DNA of 64,000 bases from Apophysomyces variabilis. Lineage: Eukaryota > Mucoromycota > Mucoromycetes > Mucorales > Mucoraceae. The stretch lies in the NCBI GenBank assembly GCA_002749535.1, contig MZZL01000391.1:77061-141060 (forward strand), read 5' to 3'. The translations under genes and the position numbers were made by a program. Shown here piece after piece: positions 23,201-35,300 of this stretch (positions are counted from its first letter, which is position 1; the number at the start of each line of letters is the position of its first letter). Below the pieces are notes generated by a model. The model had not been told where the DNA came from. It did no database searches and saw nothing but the letters and a program-made list of their open reading frames with translations.

Positions 23201-24963
23201 ATCTATAGAAAAACGTTAGTAAGTTTCTCATGAAACGGACAAAGCTTACTATGAACATCAGCAGCCTTGACAAACTGAAAATCGTAGCATGCAATGTAGC
23301 AGAGTTAGCTTGATATAACTTACTACATAACTGAGAATAACTATTCCTTAAAGCAAGAAAAGTAAAACGGCATGATGAAGAAAAGATTATGATGAATGAA
23401 AAGTGCGAAGAAACGTAACAGAGCCCAACAGGCTTTGACAGTACTTATGCATACCTTTTTTTTTCAGGCACCTTCTAAACGTAGTAATTTCCTAAAGGAT
23501 GTGCTAATTTTCAAATATGGAAGGTGATATTCGAAAAGCAGAGTGTTTTGAAACTCTCCACGAATGATGAGTAAATGTTATTTGAGAAAACTGCCTTCAA
23601 TGCAAATTTGTCCCAGTCAAACATCTTTTAAGGGTTTCTTTAGTATAGTAGTAGATTCGCGCAGAATCCTTTGGCTCCCGATGTCCTTACAAGAACGTAG
23701 TCGCTGTATATGCTGGAGATTAGGCTGAATAGATAGTGGTAAAGATTGGGAATGCCGGAGCTGCCCTACTTGGTCTCACCCTGGCCGTCAACACGCCATA
23801 TGCTGTCTAGTGCCCATCGTCGTCTGCAAGTCCCTATTGTTGCCCTTGACCCGATTTCCTTCGTTCTCAGCTAGCTACTCGCTTCCCTTACACAATTTCC
23901 GTCAGTTTCCCTACTGGCGACGTACTTGGCCTCCCTCTTCTTTTTGTTCTTCTTACTTTTTATTGACCATCTGTGTCACGCGCCTGAGCACATCTTCCAA
24001 ACCCCACCTTGCAGTCGCAACATTCACACACCGACTTCCTATTGTGGTCTGCAACTTCAATCTTCCCTTTCTTCCTAATTCGCTCATTCCTCTTTTTTTC
24101 TTATATTTTCCTTGAGACTGGGCTAAGGCGGAGGTGCTTACGTAGTAACGCGTCCACAGTCATTCAATAAATCGAGTCTTTTGAACAATTAGTTGTGCGA
24201 CTTCTAATGTTTCTTTGCGTTGTATGAACGCCAAGTATGCACTGGCAAATAATTGGACTTGAATTATATAGTAAAGCATATACATGCACAAAAAAAAGAC
24301 TCTATTACACTTCGTTATCTTATGGAAACTCGCCATCTCCGATTTCTCTTTTTGCAAGAAATATTAATCGTTAACAAACAGATCATAGAAAGTATCTTCA
24401 CCAATACCTATTTAAGGAAGCTTATCAGTGCAAGTACCTACAGCAGAACACATCAATAATTCATATAAAAGCATAGAAAACGACAGCTTTGTAGAAATAC
24501 GAATCTCTCAACGAGAACAACAGTTGGGATTTTTGTCGATATCGATTTCAAGAAAGGTTAAGGCCGCCAATGCCCTGCTCAGATACATTCTGCAATGGCA
24601 AACATGTTTTTGCTCGCGTTCACATCCCTTTGCCATAGTATCCTACAGTTTTGGGATGCTTGAATAATATAGTGGGATATATCCTCGGTAGTTCAAACGT
24701 TTTGCGAAAGTCTTTCGCTTGCATGAATTACACATGTGATGTACAATTTTCGGACCCATGAGATGTACCATGTAATACCAGAGACATGCAATAGCCGTAA
24801 ACTTTGTTGCGAGTAGTTCACCTGGTCTTTGATATTTTCTCTGTTTTGGTGCACTTGTTTACTGCGCCTTTCATTTTGGCTTTCTACACGCATTTTTTAG
24901 CAAACATCGCGTCTCCGAAAGACGTCAATACTATGTTTCTTGTCTTTTGAAGCGCTTCCACTT
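20260..24963. other. 4.7-kb gene-poor stretch
   Basis: No open frame longer than about 100 codons and none with a recognisable domain. It contains a C-rich tract at 22283-22347 (listed separately) and pyrimidine-rich sequence around 23.8-24.1 kb. It may hold non-coding RNA or old, unrecognisable repeats; I see no tRNA or other RNA signature. Confidence 0.5.
22283..22347 (-). repeat. C-rich tract; G-runs on the minus strand
   Basis: On the minus strand this reads as successive G-runs of 3-5 (GGGGGATGGGGGATGGGG and further GGG runs), separated by 1-4 bases. This fits the general pattern for G-quadruplex formation and stands out from the AT-rich surroundings. Confidence 0.7.
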
Positions 24964-24968
24964 GTCAT
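24964..24968. repeat. Target-site duplication, left (GTCAT)
   Basis: GTCAT directly before the LTR start TGTCGTATAGC. The identical GTCAT follows the right LTR end at 26020-26024. Confidence 0.85.
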
Positions 24969-26019
24969 TGTCGTATAGCTAGTATGTCGTTATACACCTT
25001 AATAGCGGGACTACAATACAGTTTCCCAATTTGGTATATGGATCATCGTATTTTACATGCAATGTAGCTCTCTCCTTTACGCAGTATAAAGACGATCAGA
25101 CCATCTTACTACATGCATCATGTATCAAACTAAGTGTACAGTTTAATCTATGCAAGGTGGTTCTTTCCCTCTTTCTTTACATTTCTCTATCCTCATAGAT
25201 CTACACTGCATCTATAGAGNNNNNNNNNNNNNNNNNNNNNNNNNNNNNNNNNNNNNNNNNNNNNNNNNNNNNNNNNNNNNNNNNNNNNNNNNNNNNNNNN
25301 NNNNNNNNNNNNNNNNNNNNNNNNNNNNNNNNNNNNNNNNNNNNNNNNNNNNNNNNNNNNNNNNNNNNNNNNNNNNNNNNNNNNNNNNNNNNNNNNNNNN
25401 NNNNNNNNNNNNNNNNNNNNNNNNNNNNNNNNNNNNNNNNNNNNNNNNNNNNNNNNNNNNNNNNNNNNNNNNNNNNNNNNNNNNNNNNNNNNNNNNNNNN
25501 NNNNNNNNNNNNNNNNNNNNNNNNNNNNNNNNNNNNNNNNNNNNNNNNNNNNNNNNNNNNNNNNNNNNNNNNNNNNNNNNNNNNNNNNNNNNNNNNNNNN
25601 NNNNNNNNNNNNNNNNNNNNNNNNNNNNNNNNNNNNNNNNNNNNNNNNNNNNNNNNNNNNNNNNNNNNNNTATATGGATCATCGTATTTTACATGCAATG
25701 TAGCTCTCTCCTTTACGCAGTATAAAGACGATCAGACCATCTTACTACATGCATCATGTATCAAACTAAGTGTACAGTTTAATCTATGCAAGGTGGTTCT
25801 TTCCCTCTTTCTTTACATTTCTCTACCCTCATAGATCTACACTGCATCTATAGAGACAACACATAGAACAACACATTACACAACGCATACACTTACATTT
25901 AGAGACAACATATAAATAGTCGTGAAAACATAATGATAATAAAAACAATCTCGACTCAGTCTCAAAGGATTCTATTGTCCGATTTTCTTTTATCTCATTT
26001 GTCTCTAACACATACAACA
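24969..26019 (+). mobile_element. Second chromovirus insertion, interior in assembly gap
   Basis: An LTR starts at 24969 and runs into an N gap at 25220. A second LTR copy emerges from the gap at 25671 (about base 70 of the LTR) and ends at 26019 (ACATACAACA). GTCAT on both outer sides shows one insertion event, not two solo LTRs. The gap therefore stands for the rest of LTR 1, the internal region (up to about 5 kb if full length) and the start of LTR 2. Its true length is unknown. The visible LTR sequences are very similar to each other. Confidence 0.88.
25220..25670. other. Assembly gap (N)
   Basis: 451 N. Both sides are LTR sequence in the same orientation. Confidence 1.
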
Positions 26020-26024
26020 GTCAT

Positions 26025-27678
26025 TTCTGCCACTCTCAGACACTCAAGCTTGATCGTAGAAACTGATATCGGCTGTTGAGATATTCCATGGCAAGATATG
26101 AAACAGGAAAAGCCTACGATACTCCTCCACTATGTACCTGGTAGCCAATGGCCTCTTCTTCTCCTTCTTTTCTGCCATTGTTCCTTTCGTTTTCTCCTTT
26201 CTGTTTGTTTTTCTTGCGTACTTCCGCTTTGTTCTATGATACTTTTACCTGCCATCCACGAGGCACTGCCTATTTCTTTCCATGCTGGTTCAATCCTTTG
26301 TTGATCACTGAGGCTCATCTCATCCTTATCTGGTCCACAAAACGCAAATAGGGCATCCGTATTTCGCACCATATCATCCACTTTATGATGATATTGATCA
26401 ACAGCCGACTACAAGAAAGCAGTGTATTAATAGTACTGATTCATGGACAAGCGGCGGATCTGGTATGATTGGTTAGCCGACTCATATGATGCAGTAAATC
26501 CTAGTTTATACTAGGGTCAACCGGGCAAGCTATGGACCATATGCCTATTCTTCTGGTGTGGAATCATCACGTCCTAATTCGGCTTTATGAGTCTCGCCCT
26601 TCAATTTTCTTGCGAAGTGTATGTCCACTAGAAGGGTATCAGAAATAACTTGATTGGCGAATAATACACATTCGTGCTCGCCCCTTTTTCAAGGGCTTAA
26701 CACTAAGGATTTGTTTGAGGTTTTTCTTTGTTTATCAAAAAAGCAGACTATATTACGTATGGAAACCTAGCTTGGCGAAATCAACACATTAAAAAGGTTT
26801 GGCGTTCTGATTACTGTTTGGGGCTACCTTTCCTATATCAACCTGGCGATCGCTTTTTCCATGAAGAATTGCAAAACACCACTCGTTGACAAAGTAGGGC
26901 AGATAGGGAACAATTGCAGCAAATCCGTTGTGTCTTATTCTGCCATTTCATATTCTTCTTTCATAGATACTCAGGGTGCAACGCAGAACATCAACATAGT
27001 CCGTTGGAGCTTCTGACATGGATTGAGCTTATGTAGGTTGGACAATTCTATCTTTTAGCTTTTCACATTTGCTTTTTATTTATTCCTTGAGCTATGAAAA
27101 ACCCTACTTGACCCAACATAGGCCACCTGCGTACCACTCCAGAAGTGCGTCCATATATATAGCCTGAAGCAATTTCGCTCGCCTTCTTTTTCTCCACTGC
27201 TATGAATACTATTAATGCAACAAATGTTTGCTAAATATTTGAAATCCATATTGAGGTTGACTCTATAGGCGATAACTAAACAAAGTGAAACACACAGGTT
27301 TTCAAAGTTATCTATAAGGTTATTGTTACAAGCAATAGATAAGGTCATGCAAACGAATTTTTTCTTGTTACATATGCTTGTGAGCAAAGAACTAGAATCC
27401 TAAACTTCTATGACCAAGACCAGATTGTCTTGCTAAATAACGAGAACGAGGTTCTGATATCTCGTGAAATATACTTCTTTAATGCAGGCGTATTTCGTTC
27501 CATCTTATCGCAAAGTTAGCGGGAATTGAACGTTTTCACTACTGTGATCCATGCAAGACATTGTATGCCAACGTTTTTCTTACTGATATGTAAAATGTAT
27601 TCTTTGTTTCTATGAGACAATATTCCGCTTATCCGGAACTGGTAAGAACATGTCACTTTTAACTTCGATAGAAAAGTC
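26025..27678 (-). other. Unassigned coding-like blocks on the minus strand
   Basis: Three minus-strand stretches look coded but I cannot join or name them. Block 1, about 27020-26800, starts MSEAPTDYVDVLRCTL, has one TGA, then continues in the same frame with GFAAIVPYLPYFVNEWCFA. Block 2, about 26690-26550, reads HECVLFANQVISDTLLVDIH and ends DDSTPEE plus stop. Block 3, 26410-26130, follows a good acceptor (TTCTTGTAG) and reads SAVDQYHHKVDDMVRNTDAL to a basic tail and stop. They may be exons of one or two small genes, or a relic. The remaining sequence up to QCR2 holds nothing I recognise. Confidence 0.35.
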
Positions 27679-29360
27679 TTAGAGAGAGACAGAGTCAGCA
27701 TACGGCAAGCTGTGGAGTTCACCAAGAGCGACGGAGGTGGTCTTTCCTTTGAACAATTTGTTGGCAACCTGTTCAATCCCATTAGCGGTTATGTTTCCAA
27801 TCAATCTCCTGATATATACCTGGGCAACATCCTCGGCTGTGACTTTATCAAGAGCAGCAATAGCATCTTGTGTAGAAGTGTACTTGCCACCGCGAAGGGC
27901 CTAAACAAATCAGCTGTTTAATTCGACATTTGTTGTTTTTCGCATATACCTGAACACCAGCAGATTCAAGACGGTCCAAGCGAGTAGTGAGGCCATCAGT
28001 CACTGCAAACTTAGCCTGAGCCACGGCTCTCTGGAACTGCTCAGCAGAAACACCCTTTGAAACAGCATTCAATTGCTCAACAGCAGCAGCAACAGCAGCG
28101 GAAGCTTCAGCAGCGGGAGCCGACACATAGACGCCGAAAAGTCCAGCGTCAGAGTATCCATAATTGAATGCCTTGATTTCGGTTGTGCTTGCGAACTTAG
28201 CGGCAGCCTGAGAGAGCAGGCTGGATCCTGCCAACCACTGGATTTGATTCTGTCCACCAAGAGCGAAACGCAAAACTTGAGAAGCAGCATATTCAGAAGA
28301 GTCAGCACCAAAGCCTTCGAAAGCCAGCACATAATGGCCCTGGTTGCTGCCAGTCTCAATGCGGGATTCACCACCGAAATATTTAGTAGCATCAAAAGCA
28401 GATTCACCAGAGGGAAGGTTGAAGTATGCTTCAGCTAGCTTCTCCAACTTCTCGTGTTCGATACCGCTACCAACAAGAGCAATGTTACCCTGAGTAAAGA
28501 GTTGTTGAGCGTAGTTCTTGACCGCAGCATTGCTAAGGTGAGCAGTGGGTTTGACGAAGATCGAGTTGCCCAAACCGTTGCGGAAAGCAACCTGATGAGC
28601 AGCCTCAATAACAGCAATTTCAGGGTTAGCTAAGGAGCTGGCGGATTCAGCTGCTGCCTGCTTGGCAACATCAACAAATTCATGATCCTGGAATTTCTGC
28701 TTTGTCACGACGTCGGCAAGAATCTCAGCAAATTGCTCGCTATTTCGCGAAAAAAATTTTTTTTAACTGTTAACTTCTTTTCTATCGGTATACTTACGCA
28801 TCAGCCTTCAAAAACTCAGCAGCATAAACAATCGATTCGTGAGATAAGTTAGACGACAAGGTGGCACCAGCAATTTCAGCCTCTCGAGCAATACGGAAGG
28901 CAGTGCGATTAGCGTTGTTCTACATTATAAAAACGATGGTTCGTCAAACTTGGTCCAACATTTGTTCATATAACCGAAAACCGGGTCTACAATCGTAATT
29001 TGTACTGTCACGCTTATATGTCCGAAAATCGCGTGTTGTATGTCGTTTCTCCTTCCACAACTACATTCGTCTTCCACCCTTTCCAAAATTACAGTAACGC
29101 GTTTTAGCGGTTCTCACCTTAAAACCATAGGCCTTGAGCAAATGGGCAACACCAGCGTTTTTGCCACTCTCAAGTCGGGAACCGCCATTGACAACAACGG
29201 CCAAACCTGCGCTCTGCCCAGGTTCTTCAACCGAGGCGACCTTCACGCCATTGCTTGAGGTGGTAATCTGAACACCCTGTGTAGCAGAAGCAGTAGCGTA
29301 CGAGGCCCTAGAAGTAACAGTAGGGAGAGAGACAAAAGCTCTGCGAGTGGCAGCCAACAT
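27679..29360 (-). CDS. QCR2: Cytochrome b-c1 complex subunit 2 (core protein 2), mitochondrial
   Basis: Four exons: 29118-29360, 28798-28919, 27950-28739 and 27679-27900, joining in frame to 458 residues. QCR2 is a core subunit of respiratory complex III on the matrix side of the inner membrane and belongs to the M16 peptidase family without peptidase activity. The N-terminus MLAATRRAFVSLPTV is an Arg/Ser-rich mitochondrial presequence. Family features are GLAVVVNGGSRLES, NAGVAHLLKAYGFK, RTAFRIAREAEIAGATLSS, LVGSGIEHEKLEKLAEAYF, QIQWLAGSSLLSQ and AFNYGYSDAGLFGVYV. The M16 zinc motif is absent, as usual for this subunit. Intact. A DNA-transposon end lies 135 bp upstream of the start codon. Confidence 0.97.
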
Positions 29361-29495
29361 TTTGAGAGTGGGGAGATTACGAAGAGGCGGAAGTAAACGA
29401 AAAAGCTTTGAATGCGTCAAGGGCCAGATTCCAATGTTTATTTTTTTAAAACCCCGCAGCAAGGGGAGGGACGTCACCCCACGCATCAAAACTGC

Positions 29496-29575
29496 GGGAT
29501 TGTCTACGCGCACTTCACTCGCGCACTTCAACCCCTAAACGATTGGGCGCACTTCATTACTTTGTTCCTGAATCC
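29496..29575 (+). repeat. Left terminal inverted repeat of MULE/Fanzor element
   Basis: GGGATTGTCTACGCGCAC, then repeated GCGCACTTCA motifs (CGCGCACTTCAA, GGGCGCACTTCATTAC). It matches the reverse complement of 36283-36360 with small indels. Confidence 0.8.
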
Positions 29576-29639
29576 TGTCACAGTTTTCACTTACTGCGAT
29601 CGTTCTTAACTGTACTTTCAGATCAAAAGTTCATCTGCG

Positions 29640-31500
29640 ACTTGCTGCCATCACTTATGCAAGAGAAAAAGGATTTATTATTTGTACTCTCTGTAGCAAC
29701 AATTGTCAAATTAGTCTTGTCTGTAAGCATTCCAGAGAGTATCGTGCTGCCAAAGGCAATAAACAGGTATAACAGTATTATGAATAAGAGTCAATTTATT
29801 GTCTTGACCGAAAAACAGAAGAAGGGCGCAAAAAGATTAAGCATGAAAGATACACAACGTTTCGATTGTCCTTTCATTATGAAAGCGGAACGGAAAGAAG
29901 ACAGCTCGACAATACGGTTTATGAATGAAGAGCACAACCCTGTTATGGCCTATGATATTAACGTATAAAATCAGCATAGAATTTTGGGCGAAGAGACTGG
30001 AAAGAATGTCGAAATATGCAAAATGCTGGTGCAAGTAACAGAGTTGTCTACAATCGTTTACAAGAAACTGGCATACATAGTGTCATGATCAAGGATATTG
30101 CCAACTTAAGACAGAAGTTGTTCAAAAATGACTCAGACCATGTTATCTACGACTTCATTACAGAGCTTGAAAAGCAAGAATACGTTGTAGATTGGATAGT
30201 AGATAATGAGCCTAACACTTTACAAGGAATTTATTTCTCGCATAAAAATACAATGCTGTTGGAAACGAAGATTTTCTGAAGTGGTCCTTATTGACACCGC
30301 TTACAAAATCGACCGGCATAAAATGCCCTTTGTTAATGTTATTGAGTAAGCAACCTCGGGTACAAGTCGTTAAAGACGATCGCAGTTGCGTGTGCTTGGA
30401 TTGCTGATGAAAAGGGAGATATGTATCAATGGCCCATAAAAATGTTACGCGACATCATTTGGCCATCGAACGTTCAGCAACCGGGCGTATTTGTTACTGA
30501 TAACGAGCAAGCACTTACGACAGCATTGGACATCTTTTCCCCTGCTTCTCGCAAGATCCTATGCATAGCAAACATCAAGCAAGACTTCAGGGTTAATTTA
30601 CGCAAATTGTTCCAATTAAAGACGAGCATGAGGAGCTGGAAAAGTCTATCGACCAGTTATATAGTTGCTGGAGATATCAAGAGTATGATAGTGCAATAGC
30701 TGCATATAAAGCTGCAGCTAAGAAAAGCAATAGTCGAGAAAAAGCAGTCGAATCCTAGAAACGTAAGTCTGCAGACAGTTGGTTGACACACAGACTAATA
30801 TGTGTTATAAGCAAACTCAAACAAAAAGAGAAATGGGTTGGGTTTTATACAAACAGTCTTATGCATGTTGAACAAACGTCTACCAACCGGGTAGAAGGTG
30901 CACATTCAGCAATCAAACATGCGTTAGATAATGCTTCCGGCAACCTTCCAACAGCCTTTCGAAACATGGATCGATGGTATCGTATGAAGGGATTTAAAGA
31001 TTGACAGAAAGCATAGAATATGATTATATAACAAATGTCGGGTACTAGGACACTGAGCTACGAATTCAGCTTAACAAGGAGCACTTTGGCCGTGACCCAC
31101 TTTTATCTACAAACCATATTATACGCCTTCAAGAAATACAAGGCAAAGTTTCACGCTTCGTAATCGACAAAGTCAAAACAGAACTGGGTCTTACATTTGC
31201 CCAGATACATATGCCCAATGTTTATGTTCTATGAGAGTTAATTTCGGTATTTCTTGTCGTCATTTACTTCCATGTACTGGTTGTATACCGCTGTCACTTA
31301 TCACCAAACGTGGCATTTTGATCCTACAGATGAAGGTAACGAGCTGCAGTGAGTTTATGCAGCCAATCATAGTAAAGCCGATCCGATTGTCTAAAAGCAG
31401 GACAATGAGACGTCAATGTAAGAGAATTGATACGTGTTCCAAAACAGAAGGAAATATCGGATGCTGTATAACAAGATCCGACAAACGGACGTAACTGACG
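29640..31500 (+). pseudogene. MULE transposase, multiply broken
   Basis: Pieces of a Mutator-like transposase in changing frames with many stops. The N-terminal FAR1-like part (TQRFDCPF, EEHNPVMAYD) is at about 29.85-29.96 kb. The first catalytic Asp region, VVLIDTAYKIDRHKMPFVN, is near 30.28 kb. The second, PGVFVTDNEQALTTALDIF, is near 30.5 kb and is followed by ILCIANIKQDF, where the usual His of this motif is Asn. The third-acid/TNRVE region (WVGFYTNSLMHVE, TNRVEGAHSAIKHAL) is near 30.9 kb, and a SWIM-type Cys/His end (MRVNFGISCRHLLPC) near 31.25 kb. It cannot make an active enzyme as it stands. MULE transposases cut and paste DNA flanked by their terminal repeats. Confidence 0.85.
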
Positions 31501-32340
31501 AGAAGAAGAAGCTTTTCAGGGATTAGTGCTTCCAGTGAGGAACAGGCTATCTATCAGATTGCAGCCGAAGCAGCCCAATCCCTCCTTAAAGAACAGCGTG
31601 TCTCGAACGCGTAGGTAACGCAATTTAAAGTGCCCATGTCTGATGATACGACGCAAATAGAGTGTTTATATTTCATAGCATCTGTCATCTCGTAACAGTT
31701 TATGGTGCACTTCACGCGCATAGGATAATCGAAAACTTGCAAGTTGTACAAGCTCATTACCTTTATTATGCAGCGCTATCCACACGTCAGCTGGTGTAAC
31801 GTGAACAAGAAGCAATAAATATTGTATCTGTTTATTGCATGTTTTGCACAGCGTATCCATTATGCGCATAGACATAGATAGGATCCATAAGCCACGTGGC
31901 AAACAGCGCATCATCATGAAACGCGCGTTTGGAATGAAGAGAAAACAGACAAGTAAACAAAATTTGACACCACTTCACATATTTCCTTCCTTGATAACAC
32001 ATTGGGGAATCCTCAGAGTCTGTCGTTCAGACGTTATGAATAAGCTGATAAAACTGCCTGGGCTATGATGTACATTGATTTATAATGCGTCTCCCTCGAC
32101 GGGTTAACTAAGTTGAGGTCTTGATAAATTTGGGTGAGACTACAGTATTGCCAAAATGAGGCTTTCAGCAGAAAGAGTCGATTTCCTAAAATCACCTGAA
32201 GAAGTTTCAAGCAATCATTTTTGCTTTATGTTCTTCTTTTCTCCTCCTTCCTTCCTCTCTTAAATTTCTTTCTCTTTTAATTTCTCTTACGTGTACTCCC
32301 TTCTTACCAACTGCCAGAGACACCTGTTATAATTCTTTCT

Positions 32341-35300
32341 ATGGAATTCCCAGAAGAGCAAGCACCCGGTAAAAAAGGAAGATCAAGTAAGAAAAAGTCG
32401 CTGTTGACGAAGGGCGACGGCCCGAGAAGTGGGGCAATTCGTAAGACAAAGCTGGCCAATATCCTCAAACCAGAATACAAGTATATGAGGTATGATATTG
32501 TTCACATATGCTGGCATATGCCAATATCTTGTTTAGCAAGAATTCCGTGAAAAAGCAGAAGAACACCAGGTTCGTCGCCGTGATGCCATGAATTTAGTCA
32601 ATCTTCATATCCGCAGTTGGGCGGAAGTTGACGATCCCGAGACATTCCCCTTGATAATGTAAGTTTATGGCTTCGGACCTACAAACTCGTGTCAGCTGGC
32701 TCCATGGAAGAGAAAGAGGGAAATGCAACAATTTAAACTTTGAACAAGCACTCAGTTGACATAGCCAAGAGGCGACTGGAAGCAATGGGAAAATGACCTG
32801 GCTAACACGTATACCGAATAATTCATTCCTTGCACAGGTAGCCCAAAAACTTGCCATGGACCACATGCTTAACGTGTTAAATAGTCCACCATATCCCTTC
32901 ACAATTGACAGCCACAACCAAAGAACTGGCATCCGTATATGTTCCCAAAACTATTACCAGTACGTGTCTGACAAGCAATGAAGCGGATTTATTAATTGAC
33001 TGATATCGCTTTTCTATAGACACGAAAATACATATTGTCAATAACATGAAAACATACCTAATCTACGTTTGGAAGGCTTCTTTTTCAAGAATGAATGTAG
33101 TGGGCCAGCCACTCGTGGTAATGCTCTCAAAATGCCATCTCGCGAGCACTCTCCTACTTTAACACGGCTACTCTTTTTAGCTAAGAAAATGGCTGTTTGT
33201 ATACAAGAAAAAGCCAGTAGACGAACTAGATTGAAAATCTCTGGCACCTTCCTATGGAAAAGAAGCAAAAGCCTTGTACAAGTAAACGTTATAGGTTACT
33301 GCAAGGATTTGCATGTACTGAATCTTGTCTGATATTTAGGAAACACTTGGAAAAGTACTTGAGCTTACCATACCTGCACCAGCTTGAAGACCAGGAGCTG
33401 CCGATGGATAAAGATACTGAACCAAGCGATGAAAAAGATGAGCAAGAAGTTCATGAAGGAATTCTGACGAATCAGAATGACGATGATATATCCGTACCAA
33501 TCGAGGTCCTACAACAGTGTATTGAGCTTTCTTCTTTTCTTGATCGGGATGCAGAAGCCCTAGAGTCAAAACGTTGGTCGATCATGCCTTTGGCAAGCCA
33601 TCAAGTCGTACATATGCCAGTAACAGCATTCGTGCCTTGGGGTTTCCTCATCGATGGTCATGACAAAGGAAAAGTTGTACCTCAGGAGATGATTGGAAGG
33701 ATTTGTAGTCACTATGACATAGTGATAGGGAAAAATTGCTTCGATGATGACCCTCATCTATTGATAATGGAATCATAGCCGGCGTTTGATCTCTAAAGAA
33801 GCATATGACAGTAGCCGTAGAGATGTTGGATGGAGAAAACATCTTTGGGAATCTATATTTGACCTGGACAGATTGCAGCCAAATCAAAGAAATGCGAAAA
33901 AGGACAACAACCAAGAAAAACGTAGGTGTCTTCTATTATATAGAAAGATACGTACTCTCATTTTTGCAGCTACCCTAACTTGCCGCTCTTTTATTAATAG
34001 CTGACAAAGCCATAGTTTTTCACTACTATTTGGAAACTGATGGAGTATCAGGTTCCATGTTATTGAATGCGCCGGCTTTGGTAAGAGTCTTACCAAATAC
34101 AAATTGAGCTTACTAACTGAATTTTTCTTAGAACAATACCCAAGCTCCAAAAGGACTTCAACAGATTGGAAAAAGAGCAAGATCTGAGTCAACGGAATCG
34201 CGGCATACATCATCTATGGAAGAAACCAACTTCGATTGGGGATCCCAGGATTACAAGGGTCATAGGAATTGATCCTGCTGAAATTAAGAGTCCTATTTAT
34301 GAAGCTGTGTCCTTCTTACGTGCAAAACTACGCATTCGGAATGTAGTTAGTACGATTGACACGGCGGATGGCCTGCAAGATAAGTCGTACAGAAAAGCAC
34401 ACAATTTTCTGTATCCAACGGAGAGTACCAGCAAGATCAAATTGGAAATACGTAGAAGATGACGACAATAGAAGTAACCCAACTACCTAGATCTGGTTCG
34501 ATGTTTACGTGGTGTAAGCACATAGAATTAAAAATCGTCAGATGGCCGACATGCAGGCACAGGTGTATGACAAGTTAAATAAAGCATCACTGAAAAATGC
34601 GAGTGTACAAGGTTCTCAGAAATATCTGAAGACACTTAGCGAAAGTTAATGACAAGTAAGATACAATTTTAAGTCATATTGGGTCCTTACTTTGTTGACA
34701 GATTGCATGACTTTAACCGTCATTACAGACACCGTGAAAACAGAATGTTGTTATTTCGAGCGAGAAATATCACATTTGATCGACTGACAAATCGAATTGT
34801 TCGAGGAGAAGGATCGGTAAGACGGCTATTAGTTATTTCTACTAACTTTAGATCTTAACAGAAAGAGATACCGATGGTCATAAAACCAACAAAAAGACAG
34901 AAGGCAACAACAGAGAAAAGCCAAGTACCAAGCAGATAGGCGGCGAGTCATAGTAGCTTATGGAGATGCAGATCTTAAACCAAGCATGAAAGGCCACGCC
35001 TCAGTGGCGGTCAAGGTTGTATCTACTTTCTTTTTAATTCGGTTTAATTCATGTCCTGATTTGCGTAGACTTTTCGCAGGTTTCTGGCCAGAAAATGCCT
35101 GATGATCCTCGTAGATGAATATTTAGGCAGTCAGATTTGCTCTCTGTGTGACAAGAAAACCGAACTCATGCGTAATCCTGAAACTTTCCGCTGTAAACAC
35201 AAGAATGATCGTTACCTGTGTGATCCTCATTTAATTGACGTTATTGCCTAGAACAAAGTTAATACGTCAGGACAACGTTTGCAAGCTACGACGCCTCTGC

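Noticed and set aside
25150..25725. Frames crossing the first N gap
   Set aside because: Read-through of N between two LTR copies; no coding content.
24969..26019. Two independent solo LTRs
   Set aside because: Identical GTCAT on both outer sides and the same orientation fit a single insertion with its interior in the gap.
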